A model generated the notes under the pieces. That model was not told the origin of the DNA. It was given only the letters and a program-made list of their open reading frames with translations, and made no database searches. Below are positions 17,113 through 26,113 of a stretch of 64,000 nucleotides of DNA, piece by piece (the stretch's first letter is position 1; every line of letters begins with the position of its first letter). Origin of the DNA: Curvivirga sp965219885 (GTDB lineage Bacteria > Pseudomonadota > Alphaproteobacteria > UBA8366 > Aestuariispiraceae); assembly GCF_965219885.1 (NCBI RefSeq), contig NZ_CBDCOT010000009.1, positions 2,418,001 to 2,482,000 on the forward strand, read 5' to 3'. A program made the translations under genes and the position numbers.

Positions 17113-17985
17113 TTAGGCGTTTTCTTCACTGCCTAATAATCTCTTTGCGCCAGATCCTGTCATCCGAATGATTGTGCGATCCGGCTGGCGGAGATCAATT
17201 AATTCAATATCTCGGCTTAACAAATCATGATCTTGAATCATGATAGCTAACTTACGCCATGCTTGATGCGGATTTTCTGCAGGTAAACGAACTGATACTT
17301 TATTATCAAGATGCAATGTCCAACGACGATCCCCAACCCAGGCTGCGCCAACAACGCGTTTTTGCAGGTCAGGTGTCTGGTCAATGATTCTAAGAAGGTC
17401 TAATGTATGCTGGGGGGCATCTTCACCTGTTAGAACTTTTAGATGAGTATATCGTCCAACATCGCCAGTACTAATTTCAGCACCAGATTTATCAACTAAT
17501 ACATACCGATCACCGGATTGCCAAATTGCAACGGGAATACGTTCTGTGAGACGAACAACAATATTATTAGGCAGTTTCCGTTGAACGGATGCTTTTTCAA
17601 CCCAGCCTAAAGATTCCACACGCTCACGCGCTGCCTCAGGATCAAAGTTAATCAAAGGTTGTCCACGTTCGACGGCAAGCGCATCAAGGATGTCGGCACC
17701 AGCGGTTTCTTTACGCCCATGAACGAAAACTTCATCAAGCACGAATCCTGCTTGCATGGAAGCATGTAAACTTGCTTTTTCCGCACGTTCAATGTGGTTT
17801 TGGATAATGCCTTGAGACCAAAGATAAGCTGTTCCCCCAGCTGGAAGGCCCAATAAAGCAGCCGCCGTCAGGCCTATAAAGACAGGCTTTTTCCAACTTG
17901 GCTGTTTTTTACGGCGCGATGCAGCTTTTTTACGTGGTGTCGTTTTTTTAGCTGCTGCTTTCTTTGTGGGTTTTAGGGATCGCAT
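17113..17985 (-). CDS. ftsQ: Cell division protein FtsQ
   Basis: Bitopic membrane protein of the divisome, 290 residues. A Lys/Arg-rich cytoplasmic stretch (KPTKKAAAKKTTPRKKAASRRKK) is followed by one membrane helix (VFIGLTAAALLGLPAGGTAYLW), then the periplasmic POTRA domain (VLDEVFVHGRKETAGADILDAL) and the beta domain (SVQRKLPNNIVVRLTERIPVAIW). The ATG at 17985 with GGAGG 8 bases upstream is preferred over a TTG 21 bp earlier. The gene overlaps the end of ddl by 13 bp, so translation is coupled. Confidence 0.95.
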   Translation of the reverse strand: MRSLKPTKKAAAKKTTPRKKAASRRKKQPSWKKPVFIGLTAAALLGLPAGGTAYLWSQGIIQNHIERAEKASLHASMQAGFVLDEVFVHGRKETAGADILDALAVERGQPLINFDPEAARERVESLGWVEKASVQRKLPNNIVVRLTERIPVAIWQSGDRYVLVDKSGAEISTGDVGRYTHLKVLTGEDAPQHTLDLLRIIDQTPDLQKRVVGAAWVGDRRWTLHLDNKVSVRLPAENPHQAWRKLAIMIQDHDLLSRDIELIDLRQPDRTIIRMTGSGAKRLLGSEENA

Positions 17986-18902
17986 GCGGCTGCCTCCACC
18001 ATCCAACTAACCAGTGCAGGGAAATCTGTCCCCATTTCATTGGCTTGTTCCGGGACAAGGGAAAGGGCGGTCATGCCCGGTTGGGTATTTGTTTCCATAA
18101 CGATCAATTGATCTGTTGCTGGATTATAACGGAAATCAGTACGTGTTACGCCACGACAACCCAATACATTATGTGCTTGAACCGCATGTTCTTTCATTCT
18201 GTCAGCAAGTGAACTATCAACTTCAGCTGGGCAAATATGTGTGGTTTTGCCGTCTGTATATTTTGCCTCATAAGAATAAAAGCCTTCATGCGGGCATAAT
18301 TCTGTAACAGTCAGCGCTTTGCCATCCATCACGGCAACGGTTAGTTCTTTACCATCCACAAATTCTTCAATGAGTGCATCACCAAATGTCCATTCGCTTA
18401 GATCAGGCGCAGCTTCATTCTCACCAACGATGTAAACGCCAACACTGGACCCTTCACAGGCTGGTTTAACCACAAAAGGGCGTGGAATTTCGTTTTTACT
18501 CTGCCAGTCCCCACTCACAATATGAGCCTCGGGAATTACATTGCCTTTGGCAACGGGAATGCCAACAGACTTAAACAATTCTAATGAAGCTGGTTTGTCC
18601 ATGGCTGTGGAAGATGCTTTTACGCCAGAATGGGTATATGGCACGTTTAGGATGTTCAGAACGCCTTGAATGTTACCGTCCTCACCATAACGTCCATGTA
18701 AAGCATTAAAGACCACATCCGGCTTTACGGCTTCGATTAAATTAATCAATGCAGATAGATTGGGTTGGAGGTCATGATAGGTGACTTGATAACCTGCTTG
18801 TTCTAATGCCTCACCACAAGCTTCACCTGATGTTAGGGAGACTTCACGTTCCGCAGACCATCCTCCCATAAGGACAAGGACATGTTTTTTATTTTCAGTC
18901 AT
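17973..18902 (-). CDS. ddl: D-alanine--D-alanine ligase
   Basis: ATP-grasp enzyme making the D-Ala-D-Ala dipeptide for peptidoglycan, in the cytoplasm. It has 309 residues, the DdlB size. Motifs: MGGWSAEREVSLTSG (N-terminal substrate loop), NALHGRYGEDGNIQG, PFVVKPACEGSSVGV (ATP binding), GCRGVTRTDFRY and ETNTQPGMTALSLVPEQA (magnesium and D-Ala binding). It directly follows murB (the stop and next start abut) and overlaps ftsQ, as in the standard dcw order. Confidence 0.97.
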   Translation of the reverse strand: MTENKKHVLVLMGGWSAEREVSLTSGEACGEALEQAGYQVTYHDLQPNLSALINLIEAVKPDVVFNALHGRYGEDGNIQGVLNILNVPYTHSGVKASSTAMDKPASLELFKSVGIPVAKGNVIPEAHIVSGDWQSKNEIPRPFVVKPACEGSSVGVYIVGENEAAPDLSEWTFGDALIEEFVDGKELTVAVMDGKALTVTELCPHEGFYSYEAKYTDGKTTHICPAEVDSSLADRMKEHAVQAHNVLGCRGVTRTDFRYNPATDQLIVMETNTQPGMTALSLVPEQANEMGTDFPALVSWMVEAAACDP

Positions 18903-19853
18903 TTACTCATCCTTTCCTGAGGTGAAAGAAGTTATTTCTTGATCGCCAATTCGTTTGATTTCCCACTGGAGCTCGACATTAGAATGATTCTTCACCAATT
19001 GGCGAACTTCTTCTCCAAGATTTTCTAAATCTTTTGCTGTGGCTGTTCCGGTGTTGATCATAAAGTTACAATGTTGATTGGACATTTGTGCACCGCCAAT
19101 GGTTAGGCCACGTCCACCAGCTTCATCAATAAGCTTCCAGCTGCTATGGCCTTCGGGGTTTTTGAAGGTAGAACCGCCTGTACGGCTTTTGATTGGCTGT
19201 GTTTCAGCACGTTTTGTTTGGATATCTTCCATGCGGTCGCGAATTTCTTGCTCTTGACCAGGGCGACCCTCAAATTCCGCTTTTACAAAAATCCAGTCAG
19301 ACGGAATTATAGATTTACGATAACTGAAACCCATATCCGAAACGCTTAGCTCTTTTAAATCACCTTCTGGCGTAACAGCCCAGGCGTGTTTTAGAATGTC
19401 CTTGGTTTCGCCACCATAAGCACCTGCATTCATGCGTAAAGCCCCACCAATTGTGCCTGGAATACCACTAAGGAATTCAAGACCTTCTACATGGGCACGT
19501 GCTGCAGTCCTTGCCACATTTAAATCAAGTGCTGCCGCGCCTGCTGTTATCGTGGTGTCTTCTGCCGTAACTTCGGCGAATGCCCCACCAAGGCGAATAA
19601 CAACACCGCGTACACCGCCGTCGCGAACCAAAAGATTTGAGCCAACACCAAGAACGATTACAGGTATATCTTTAGGTTTATTTCTTAAGAAATCTTGTAA
19701 ATCTTCAAGATCTGCAGGTTTGTATAATACATCCGCCGGGCCGCCAACTTGAAACCATGTAACACGGGATAGAAGCGCATTCTCACTATAGCGACCCCGA
19801 ACTTTCGGTAATCGATCTAGTAATGAGTTTTGAGTTTCTAGCGCTTCGCTCAT
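18903..19853 (-). CDS. murB: UDP-N-acetylenolpyruvoylglucosamine reductase MurB
   Basis: FAD enzyme that reduces enolpyruvyl-UDP-GlcNAc to UDP-MurNAc with NADPH. It has 316 residues. FAD-binding motifs VLGVGSNLLVRDGGVRG and FLSGIPGTIGGALRMNAGAYGGE are clear; the catalytic serine lies in GGSTFKNPEG and the C-terminal part has KLIDEAGGRGLTIGGAQ and HCNFMINTG. It is the shorter type II form common in alphaproteobacteria. It begins 8 bp after the murC stop. Confidence 0.97.
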   Translation of the reverse strand: MSEALETQNSLLDRLPKVRGRYSENALLSRVTWFQVGGPADVLYKPADLEDLQDFLRNKPKDIPVIVLGVGSNLLVRDGGVRGVVIRLGGAFAEVTAEDTTITAGAAALDLNVARTAARAHVEGLEFLSGIPGTIGGALRMNAGAYGGETKDILKHAWAVTPEGDLKELSVSDMGFSYRKSIIPSDWIFVKAEFEGRPGQEQEIRDRMEDIQTKRAETQPIKSRTGGSTFKNPEGHSSWKLIDEAGGRGLTIGGAQMSNQHCNFMINTGTATAKDLENLGEEVRQLVKNHSNVELQWEIKRIGDQEITSFTSGKDE

Positions 19854-19861
19854 TTTTTATC

Positions 19862-21274
19862 TTACTTTCCGTTTAATCGTTCATTTAACTGATCGGGTAG
19901 GGCATGCGCCCATTGCGTAATGGAACCAGCTCCAAGGCAGACAACTAAGTCGCCTTCTTCTGCTTTATCAGCAATAATACCTGCTAAAGAATCCGGACCT
20001 TCCATAGGAACTACGTCACGATGTCCGCGGGTTTTAAGACCCTGAACCATATGAGTTTTATCAGCGCCTTCAATCGGTTGCTCTCCCGCTTCAAAAACAT
20101 CAGCTACGATCACGCTATCTGCATCGTTGAAGCAGGCGCAGAAATCTTCAAACAAGTCTTTGAGCCTAGAGTAGCGGTGAGGCTGTACCACGGCGATAAC
20201 GTTACGTTTGGTTGCTGAACGTGCCGCTTTTAATACTGCGGTAATTTCAACTGGATGATGGGCGTAATCATCAATAACTGTGATGCCATTTGTTTCACCC
20301 GTTTTAGTGAAGCGACGTTTTACACCACTGAAGGCTGCAAGGCCTTCTTTAACTTTCTCATCCGAGATTTCCATTTCCAAACCAACAGCGATCGCAGCAA
20401 GTGAATTTTGAACATTATGTTCTCCATGCATTGGAAGGAAAACGTCTTCGATAATGCGCTCGTCTTGGCCACGTAGTTTAACTTTGACATCAAAGTGCAC
20501 ACCGTCGGTACCGGCTTTCATATTGGTTGCTTGGATATCTGCTTGTGGATTGAAGCCATATGTAATCATGCGACGGTCAGAAACTTTACCTACCAAAGCT
20601 TGCACTTCGGGATGGTCAATGCAGACAGTTGCAAATCCATAGAACGGGATATTTTCTACATAGGTTTTGAATGCGGCACGCAAGGTGTCAAAGTCACCAT
20701 AGAAATCCATATGTTCAGGATCAATATTTGTTACGACGGCGATTGTTGCTGGTAATTTGATAAAAGTGCCATCACTTTCATCGGCCTCAACAACCATCCA
20801 ATCACCATTGCCTAAGCGTGCATTTGTACCATAAGCGTTAATGATGCCACCATTGATGACTGTGGGGTCACGATCAGCACTATCTAAAACTTGTGAGATG
20901 AGCGACGTAGTAGTCGTTTTTCCATGTGTGCCGCCAACAGCAACCGACCATTTAAGACGCATGAGTTCTGCTAGCATCTCGGCGCGGCGTACCACAGGAA
21001 TTAAGCTTTCACGTGCAGCATTCATTTCCGGGTTATCCGGTTTGATCGCAGTCGATACAACGACAACGGCAGCGCCTTCTACATTTTCCGCTTTATGACC
21101 GACAAAAACTTCAATGCCAAGATTACGAAGGCGCGCAACATTTGCATTATCGCTCATATCGGAACCGGAGATTTTGTATCCCAAAGTATGTAATACTTCG
21201 GCAATGCCGGACATGCCGATGCCGCCGATACCAACAAAATGAATACGTCCGATATTGAGTGGGATCTGCATCAT
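19862..21274 (-). CDS. murC: UDP-N-acetylmuramate--L-alanine ligase MurC
   Basis: ATP-dependent Mur ligase that adds L-Ala to UDP-MurNAc. It has 470 residues. The N-terminal Rossmann domain shows HFVGIGGIGMSGIAEVL, the ATP loop is VGGTHGKTTTTSLIS, followed by the central motif VEADESDGTFIKL and NIDPEHMDFYGDF, and the C-terminal ligand domain begins near VIDDYAHHPVEI. The start overlaps the murG stop by 4 bp (ATGA). Confidence 0.98.
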   Translation of the reverse strand: MMQIPLNIGRIHFVGIGGIGMSGIAEVLHTLGYKISGSDMSDNANVARLRNLGIEVFVGHKAENVEGAAVVVVSTAIKPDNPEMNAARESLIPVVRRAEMLAELMRLKWSVAVGGTHGKTTTTSLISQVLDSADRDPTVINGGIINAYGTNARLGNGDWMVVEADESDGTFIKLPATIAVVTNIDPEHMDFYGDFDTLRAAFKTYVENIPFYGFATVCIDHPEVQALVGKVSDRRMITYGFNPQADIQATNMKAGTDGVHFDVKVKLRGQDERIIEDVFLPMHGEHNVQNSLAAIAVGLEMEISDEKVKEGLAAFSGVKRRFTKTGETNGITVIDDYAHHPVEITAVLKAARSATKRNVIAVVQPHRYSRLKDLFEDFCACFNDADSVIVADVFEAGEQPIEGADKTHMVQGLKTRGHRDVVPMEGPDSLAGIIADKAEEGDLVVCLGAGSITQWAHALPDQLNERLNGK

Positions 21275-22446
21275 TCTTGCAATTCCTTTACCTTCTTGGC
21301 AGGTCGTTGTTCGCCGCCATTTTTGAGTTGTTCTGAATCAGATTTACCTTCAACCAGATTCATGACCACATCGGCAAGCCTGTGATCAGCTTCCGGCTGT
21401 CCAACCTTTTTTGCTGCTTTTGCCGCATGGGTTAACATAACTGGATTTGCAATCAGACTTTGGAGGCGATCAGCTAGCATATCCGCATTAAAATCTTGTT
21501 GAGGAATCATCCATGCACCACCCGCATCACATATACGCGCACCATTGGCTGTTTGGTGATCATCAATGGCATGCATATAAGGTACAAGAATGGATGGGCG
21601 ACCAGCTGCTGCTAGTTCAGAGATTGTGGAGGCGCCAGCGCGACAAATAACCAAATGAGCTTTTTCAAGCTGGTTAGGCATATCGCTGATAAATGATTTT
21701 AAAGTAGGGGACATACCGATGCTGGCGTATTTGTTATGTACGTCGTTTAGTTGTTCTTCCCGTACCTGTTGAGTGATGTTGATTTTATGGCGTAATTCTT
21801 CTGGTAAAGCTGCGATGGCTGCAGGAATTACGTCCCCAAATATTGCAGCACCCTGACTTCCGCCCACAATCAGGATGTTAATCTTTCCATCGTTGATAGC
21901 TTGATAGGGTTTTTCATTTAAAGCTGCCATCTCCGGTCGAACAGGATTACCGGTCCAGCTTGCTTTGGGAATATCGGTATCTTTCATCATTGCTGTTGCC
22001 TCAAAGGAGGCTGCAATTTTATCTACGGATGAAGCTAAAAGACGATTAGCACGCCCTAAAACAGCATTTTGTTCATGTATTACGGTTTTAAAACCAAGGC
22101 GTGTCGCCGCAACCATCGTCGGGATAGAAGGGTAGCCGCCAAAACCAACAACTGCATCAGGTCTTAATTGTTTTAAGATGCAGCGCGCTTGGAAATAGCC
22201 TTTTATCAATTTGATGACGGCTTTTATTTTTCCAAGTTTACCTCTACCGGATACCGCGCTGGCACTTACTGTATGAGTTTCTAAATTGCCAAGAGTACCG
22301 CTATAGGCATCCCCGCGACGATCAGTGATCAGTACAAGTTTATAGCCATTTGCTTGTAAACGTTCGGACAAAGCTTGTGCAGGAAAGACATGTCCACCTG
22401 TACCACCTGTCGCCAAAACGACGAGCTTTTGGGGGGCTTGGCTCAT
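21271..22446 (-). CDS. murG: N-acetylglucosaminyltransferase MurG
   Basis: GT28 transferase that converts lipid I to lipid II at the inner face of the cytoplasmic membrane. It has 391 residues. The N-terminal glycine-rich loop is LATGGTGGHVFPA; others are VVGFGGYPSIP, HEQNAVLGRANRLLA, IVGGSQGAAIFG and the UDP-GlcNAc motif CRAGASTISELAAAGRPSILVPY. About 20 extra charged residues (QLKNGGEQRPAKKVKELQE) extend the C-terminus beyond the usual end. The gene overlaps ftsW and murC by 4 bp each. Confidence 0.97.
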   Translation of the reverse strand: MSQAPQKLVVLATGGTGGHVFPAQALSERLQANGYKLVLITDRRGDAYSGTLGNLETHTVSASAVSGRGKLGKIKAVIKLIKGYFQARCILKQLRPDAVVGFGGYPSIPTMVAATRLGFKTVIHEQNAVLGRANRLLASSVDKIAASFEATAMMKDTDIPKASWTGNPVRPEMAALNEKPYQAINDGKINILIVGGSQGAAIFGDVIPAAIAALPEELRHKINITQQVREEQLNDVHNKYASIGMSPTLKSFISDMPNQLEKAHLVICRAGASTISELAAAGRPSILVPYMHAIDDHQTANGARICDAGGAWMIPQQDFNADMLADRLQSLIANPVMLTHAAKAAKKVGQPEADHRLADVVMNLVEGKSDSEQLKNGGEQRPAKKVKELQE

Positions 22447-23582
22447 TTAATGAAGCTCCCATTACTGGATTGATAATTTCCCGGACGGTTTCGGGTAAGG
22501 GCAAGAACCATTCCCATACCAATGGCCATCGCAATTAGTGAGGATCCGCCATAAGAAACGAAAGGCAAGGTCATGCCTTTTGTTGGGATCAAGGTCAAGG
22601 TCGAACTCATGTTGATCATTGCCTGCAGGCCAAATTGCAATAAAAGACCTGTTACAGCCAAGATAACGAACATATTGTTGCGAGAGAAAATCAAACTAAA
22701 GCCACGCAATACGACAAAGCCATACATGAATAAAATCACCAAGCAGGCTATCAAACCATATTCTTCACCGGCAACGGCTAAAATAAAATCAGCATGTCCG
22801 TCAGGTAATACATTTTTTGCGGTCCCATTACCCGGGCCCATACCTAAAACACCACCATTGCTAAAGGCTTCCATAGCACGATCCACTTGATAGGTATCAC
22901 CTGATGCAGGATCAAGAAAACGATCAATCCGGCTTTGAACATGTGGGAAAAAGAAATAAGCAGACGCAATGCCAACAACCATCATAATTAAAAGGCTTAA
23001 GACGATAACTAATGGGAGACCAGCCAAAAAGAATTGAACACCCCAAATCGCAGAGACAATGACGGTTTGGCCGAAGTCAGGCTGTGCCATTAAGAGCGCG
23101 ACCATGAATAAATACAGACCTGATGCCATCCAGAAACCAGGTACTTTTTCACCCATGCGCTGGGCACTAAACATAGTCGCAGCAACTACGGCAAAGGCGG
23201 GCTTTAAAAATTCACTCGGTTGTAAATTGATACCTGCGACACGGATCCAACGGGTTGCCCCTTTAATTTCTGAGCCAAAAGCAAGTGTGGCAAACATCAT
23301 AACAATGGAAAAGAGCAGCAGAATACCAGCCAAACGCTTGATGTTTTTAAGGTCTAGTAGGGAGATTGTCAGCATTAACATCACCGCAGGAACAACCATA
23401 ACGGCTTGCTTGCGGATAAAGAACATACTGTCTGCGCCAATACGTTCTGCAACGCTAGGACTGGCAGAGGCGGTTAGCACCAAACCAAAGCCTGCTAAAA
23501 CGATAAAGCAGAACAAAGTCCAACGATCAACTTCCCACCACCAGCGGCCTAAAATTGAGGTATCATTGCGTGCGATATTCAT
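22443..23582 (-). CDS. ftsW: Peptidoglycan glycosyltransferase / division protein FtsW
   Basis: SEDS-family polytopic membrane protein that polymerises lipid II at the septum together with FtsI. It has 379 residues with about ten membrane helices. SEDS motifs: HDQ-like MAQPDFGQTVIV, AISNGGVLGMGPGNGTAKNVLPDGHADFILAVAGEEYGL-type segment around residue 250, and near the C-terminus TLTLIPTKGMTLPFVSYGGSS. It shares one base with the murD stop codon (TAATG), indicating reinitiation. Confidence 0.97.
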   Translation of the reverse strand: MNIARNDTSILGRWWWEVDRWTLFCFIVLAGFGLVLTASASPSVAERIGADSMFFIRKQAVMVVPAVMLMLTISLLDLKNIKRLAGILLLFSIVMMFATLAFGSEIKGATRWIRVAGINLQPSEFLKPAFAVVAATMFSAQRMGEKVPGFWMASGLYLFMVALLMAQPDFGQTVIVSAIWGVQFFLAGLPLVIVLSLLIMMVVGIASAYFFFPHVQSRIDRFLDPASGDTYQVDRAMEAFSNGGVLGMGPGNGTAKNVLPDGHADFILAVAGEEYGLIACLVILFMYGFVVLRGFSLIFSRNNMFVILAVTGLLLQFGLQAMINMSSTLTLIPTKGMTLPFVSYGGSSLIAMAIGMGMVLALTRNRPGNYQSSNGSFIK

Positions 23583-24994
23583 TAGGCTGTCTCCTCAATC
23601 AGGATCTGGCGTGATGAAGCTGGTAAAGCTTTAACAATGTCGCAAAAAGCTTCGCCTCTGGTTTCGAAATTTGTGAATTGATCAAAGGAGGCGCATGCGG
23701 GACTAAGTAACACTACTGCACCTTTTTCTTGATCCGCTTTTGCTTGTGCAAAAGCTGCTTTGACAGCGTTTTCCATATCACCGGAATTTTCACAATTGAA
23801 TTTATCTGCAAAAGTATTGTTTAAGTTTTTAGCGGCTTCACCGATGAAATAACCTGTTTGGATTTGACCAAGGTAGGGTTCAAGCAAGTCATATCCGCCA
23901 TCTTTTTCAACACCACCAGCAATCCAGTAAATCTTCGGATAGCAGGCTAATGCTTTGGCTGTTGCTTCGGCATTAGTAGCTTTGCTGTCATTCACAAAGG
24001 CCACATTATCCAAAATTGCAGCCATTTGCTGACGATGAGGCAAACCTGGATAGTTACAGATTGCATCGCAAATGCTTTTTGCATCCAAACCTAAACGGCG
24101 ACAGATTGCATAGGATACGGCTGCGTTCTGATGATTGTGATTACCCGGTAATGTGGTTGCGACAGAGAGGTCCAATACTTTCTGTGGTTCTTCACCAATC
24201 GCATCAAAAAGATTATTGTCTTTGACGTAAATTGCGGTGTTTTCATCTGCATGACTACTAACAGGTAATAATGTTGCATCTTGATTGAAAAGTGATGCCG
24301 CTAAACCTTGCATTCGATCGTCATCAACGGCAATGATCGCTGTGTGATCTTTATTTTGCCCGTCAAACAAGCCAAGCTTTGCCTGAACATAGCCATCCAT
24401 ACCGCCGTGACGGTCCAGATGATCTGGTGAGATGTTAAGTAAAACAGCAATGTTAAATGGAAGCGATGGCGTAAGTTCGATTTGGTAGGAAGACATTTCC
24501 AATACATAAACACCGTCATTGCCCAAAGGTTCCAAATCAAGAACCGGGATGCCCAAATTGCCACCGATTTGTACCTTTGCACCACATGTTTTCAGGATAT
24601 GGCCAACCAAAGCGGTGGTCGTAGACTTTCCGTTTGTACCTGTAATACCAATGAAGGTAGCTAAAGGGCAGGCATCTTTCAAAAGGCTAATGTCGCTAAT
24701 TAAAGGAATATTATTAGCCTTTGCCAATTCTGCCACAGGATGCGGTTGCGGCAGAGTATGTGGGATACCGGGACTCCAGACGCAAACCACGATTTCTTGC
24801 CAGAGTGGCGCGTCTGTTAATTTTTTACATGTGGCACCTAAATCTTCAGCTTTTTGGCGCAACTCTTGCTTTTCATCCCAGCAGATCACATTGGCACCGC
24901 CGCGGCACAAAGCTGCGACGGCGCTTAGGCCTGAGCGACCCAAGCCCATAACGGCAACAGTTTGACCTGTATATTTGGTAACGGTAATTGCCAT
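23582..24994 (-). CDS. murD: UDP-N-acetylmuramoylalanine--D-glutamate ligase MurD
   Basis: Mur ligase that adds D-Glu to UDP-MurNAc-L-Ala. It has 470 residues. N-terminal domain AVMGLGRSGLSAVAAL; ATP loop GITGTNGKSTTTALVGH; central LEMSSYQIELTPSLPF and LNISPDHLDRHGGM; C-terminal VNDSKATNAEATAKAL and LSPACASFDQFTNFETRGEAF, all typical of MurD. It begins 33 bp after the mraY stop and runs into ftsW. Confidence 0.98.
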   Translation of the reverse strand: MAITVTKYTGQTVAVMGLGRSGLSAVAALCRGGANVICWDEKQELRQKAEDLGATCKKLTDAPLWQEIVVCVWSPGIPHTLPQPHPVAELAKANNIPLISDISLLKDACPLATFIGITGTNGKSTTTALVGHILKTCGAKVQIGGNLGIPVLDLEPLGNDGVYVLEMSSYQIELTPSLPFNIAVLLNISPDHLDRHGGMDGYVQAKLGLFDGQNKDHTAIIAVDDDRMQGLAASLFNQDATLLPVSSHADENTAIYVKDNNLFDAIGEEPQKVLDLSVATTLPGNHNHQNAAVSYAICRRLGLDAKSICDAICNYPGLPHRQQMAAILDNVAFVNDSKATNAEATAKALACYPKIYWIAGGVEKDGGYDLLEPYLGQIQTGYFIGEAAKNLNNTFADKFNCENSGDMENAVKAAFAQAKADQEKGAVVLLSPACASFDQFTNFETRGEAFCDIVKALPASSRQILIEETA

Positions 24995-25027
24995 GATGAA
25001 AAGCTTTCTATCCTTAAGTTCTTTTTC

Positions 25028-26113
25028 TTAACGTAATTTCAAAGTTGCCAAACCGATCAAGGCCAAGATGGCTGCAATGATCCAGAAGCGAATAACAATT
25101 GTAGATTCTTCCCAACCCTTTTTCTCAAAGTGATGATGAAGTGGCGCCATGGCAAAGACACGCTTACCTGTCGTTTTGAAGGAGATGACTTGAACGATTA
25201 CAGAGACTGTTTCCAAAACAAATAAGCCACCAATAATTGCCAAAACAATCTCATGTTTTGTGACAACACTTAATGCACCTAATGCACCGCCAAGGCTAAG
25301 AGAGCCCGTGTCACCCATAAACACCATTGCAGGTGGTGCGTTAAACCATAAGAAACCAAGGCCAGCTCCAAAAATTGCACCACAGAATACGGCTAATTCA
25401 CCACTTCCTGGAACAGAATGCAGCTGTAGATATTCTGAATAACCAGCGTGACCAACAAAATAGGCAATGAGACCAAAGCAAATTGCAGCGATCATAACTG
25501 GCACAATTGCCAAGCCGTCTAGGCCATCCGTAAGATTTACGGAATTTGAGGCACCTACCATCACAAACATTGCAAATGGAATAAAGAACCAGCCAAGATC
25601 TAATAGGAAATCTTTTACGAATGGGAAGGCCAGGCCTGTGCTAACACTATCTGCGGTAATGGATTGGTACCAATAAGCTGCTGTTCCGGAAATTAGGATT
25701 TGGAATAAAAGCTTTAATTTTCCCGGTAATCCTTTGGAATTCTTCTTTGAAACTTTTAGATAGTCATCGGCAAAACCAATGCCACCAAAACCCATTGTTA
25801 CAAGCAACACGATCCAGACATAGCCATTACGTAAGTCAGCCCAAAGGATTGTGCTGAAGGACAAGGCGAATAGAATCAAGAAACCACCCATGGAAGGTGT
25901 GCCCGCTTTTTTCAAATGTCCTTCGGGTGTGTCTTCACGCACGTTGCTTGCGCCATGTTGTTTTACACGAAGCCAATTGATGATCTTTGGGCCAAAGATA
26001 AAGCTGAGGATCAAGGCCGTCATGATGGCGCCCCCGGTCCGGAATGTCAGATACCGGAACAAGTTGAAGATCTGATAATCTTCAGCAAGTGGGAAGAGCA
26101 GGTTATACAACAT
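25028..26113 (-). CDS. mraY: Phospho-N-acetylmuramoyl-pentapeptide transferase MraY
   Basis: Integral membrane enzyme that moves phospho-MurNAc-pentapeptide to undecaprenyl phosphate, giving lipid I. It has 361 residues and about ten membrane helices. Motifs: GTPSMGGFLIL, FADDYLKVSKKNSKGLPGK (catalytic Asp pair), NSVNLTDGLDGLAI, MGDTGSLSLGGALG, and APLHHHFEKKGW. Its start overlaps the murF end by 11 bp. Confidence 0.98.
   Translation of the reverse strand: MLYNLLFPLAEDYQIFNLFRYLTFRTGGAIMTALILSFIFGPKIINWLRVKQHGASNVREDTPEGHLKKAGTPSMGGFLILFALSFSTILWADLRNGYVWIVLLVTMGFGGIGFADDYLKVSKKNSKGLPGKLKLLFQILISGTAAYWYQSITADSVSTGLAFPFVKDFLLDLGWFFIPFAMFVMVGASNSVNLTDGLDGLAIVPVMIAAICFGLIAYFVGHAGYSEYLQLHSVPGSGELAVFCGAIFGAGLGFLWFNAPPAMVFMGDTGSLSLGGALGALSVVTKHEIVLAIIGGLFVLETVSVIVQVISFKTTGKRVFAMAPLHHHFEKKGWEESTIVIRFWIIAAILALIGLATLKLR

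Noticed and set aside
23059..23634. Open frame of about 190 codons on the plus strand
   Set aside because: Antisense shadow of ftsW and the murD end; composition is Lys/Arg/Ser-rich without domains.
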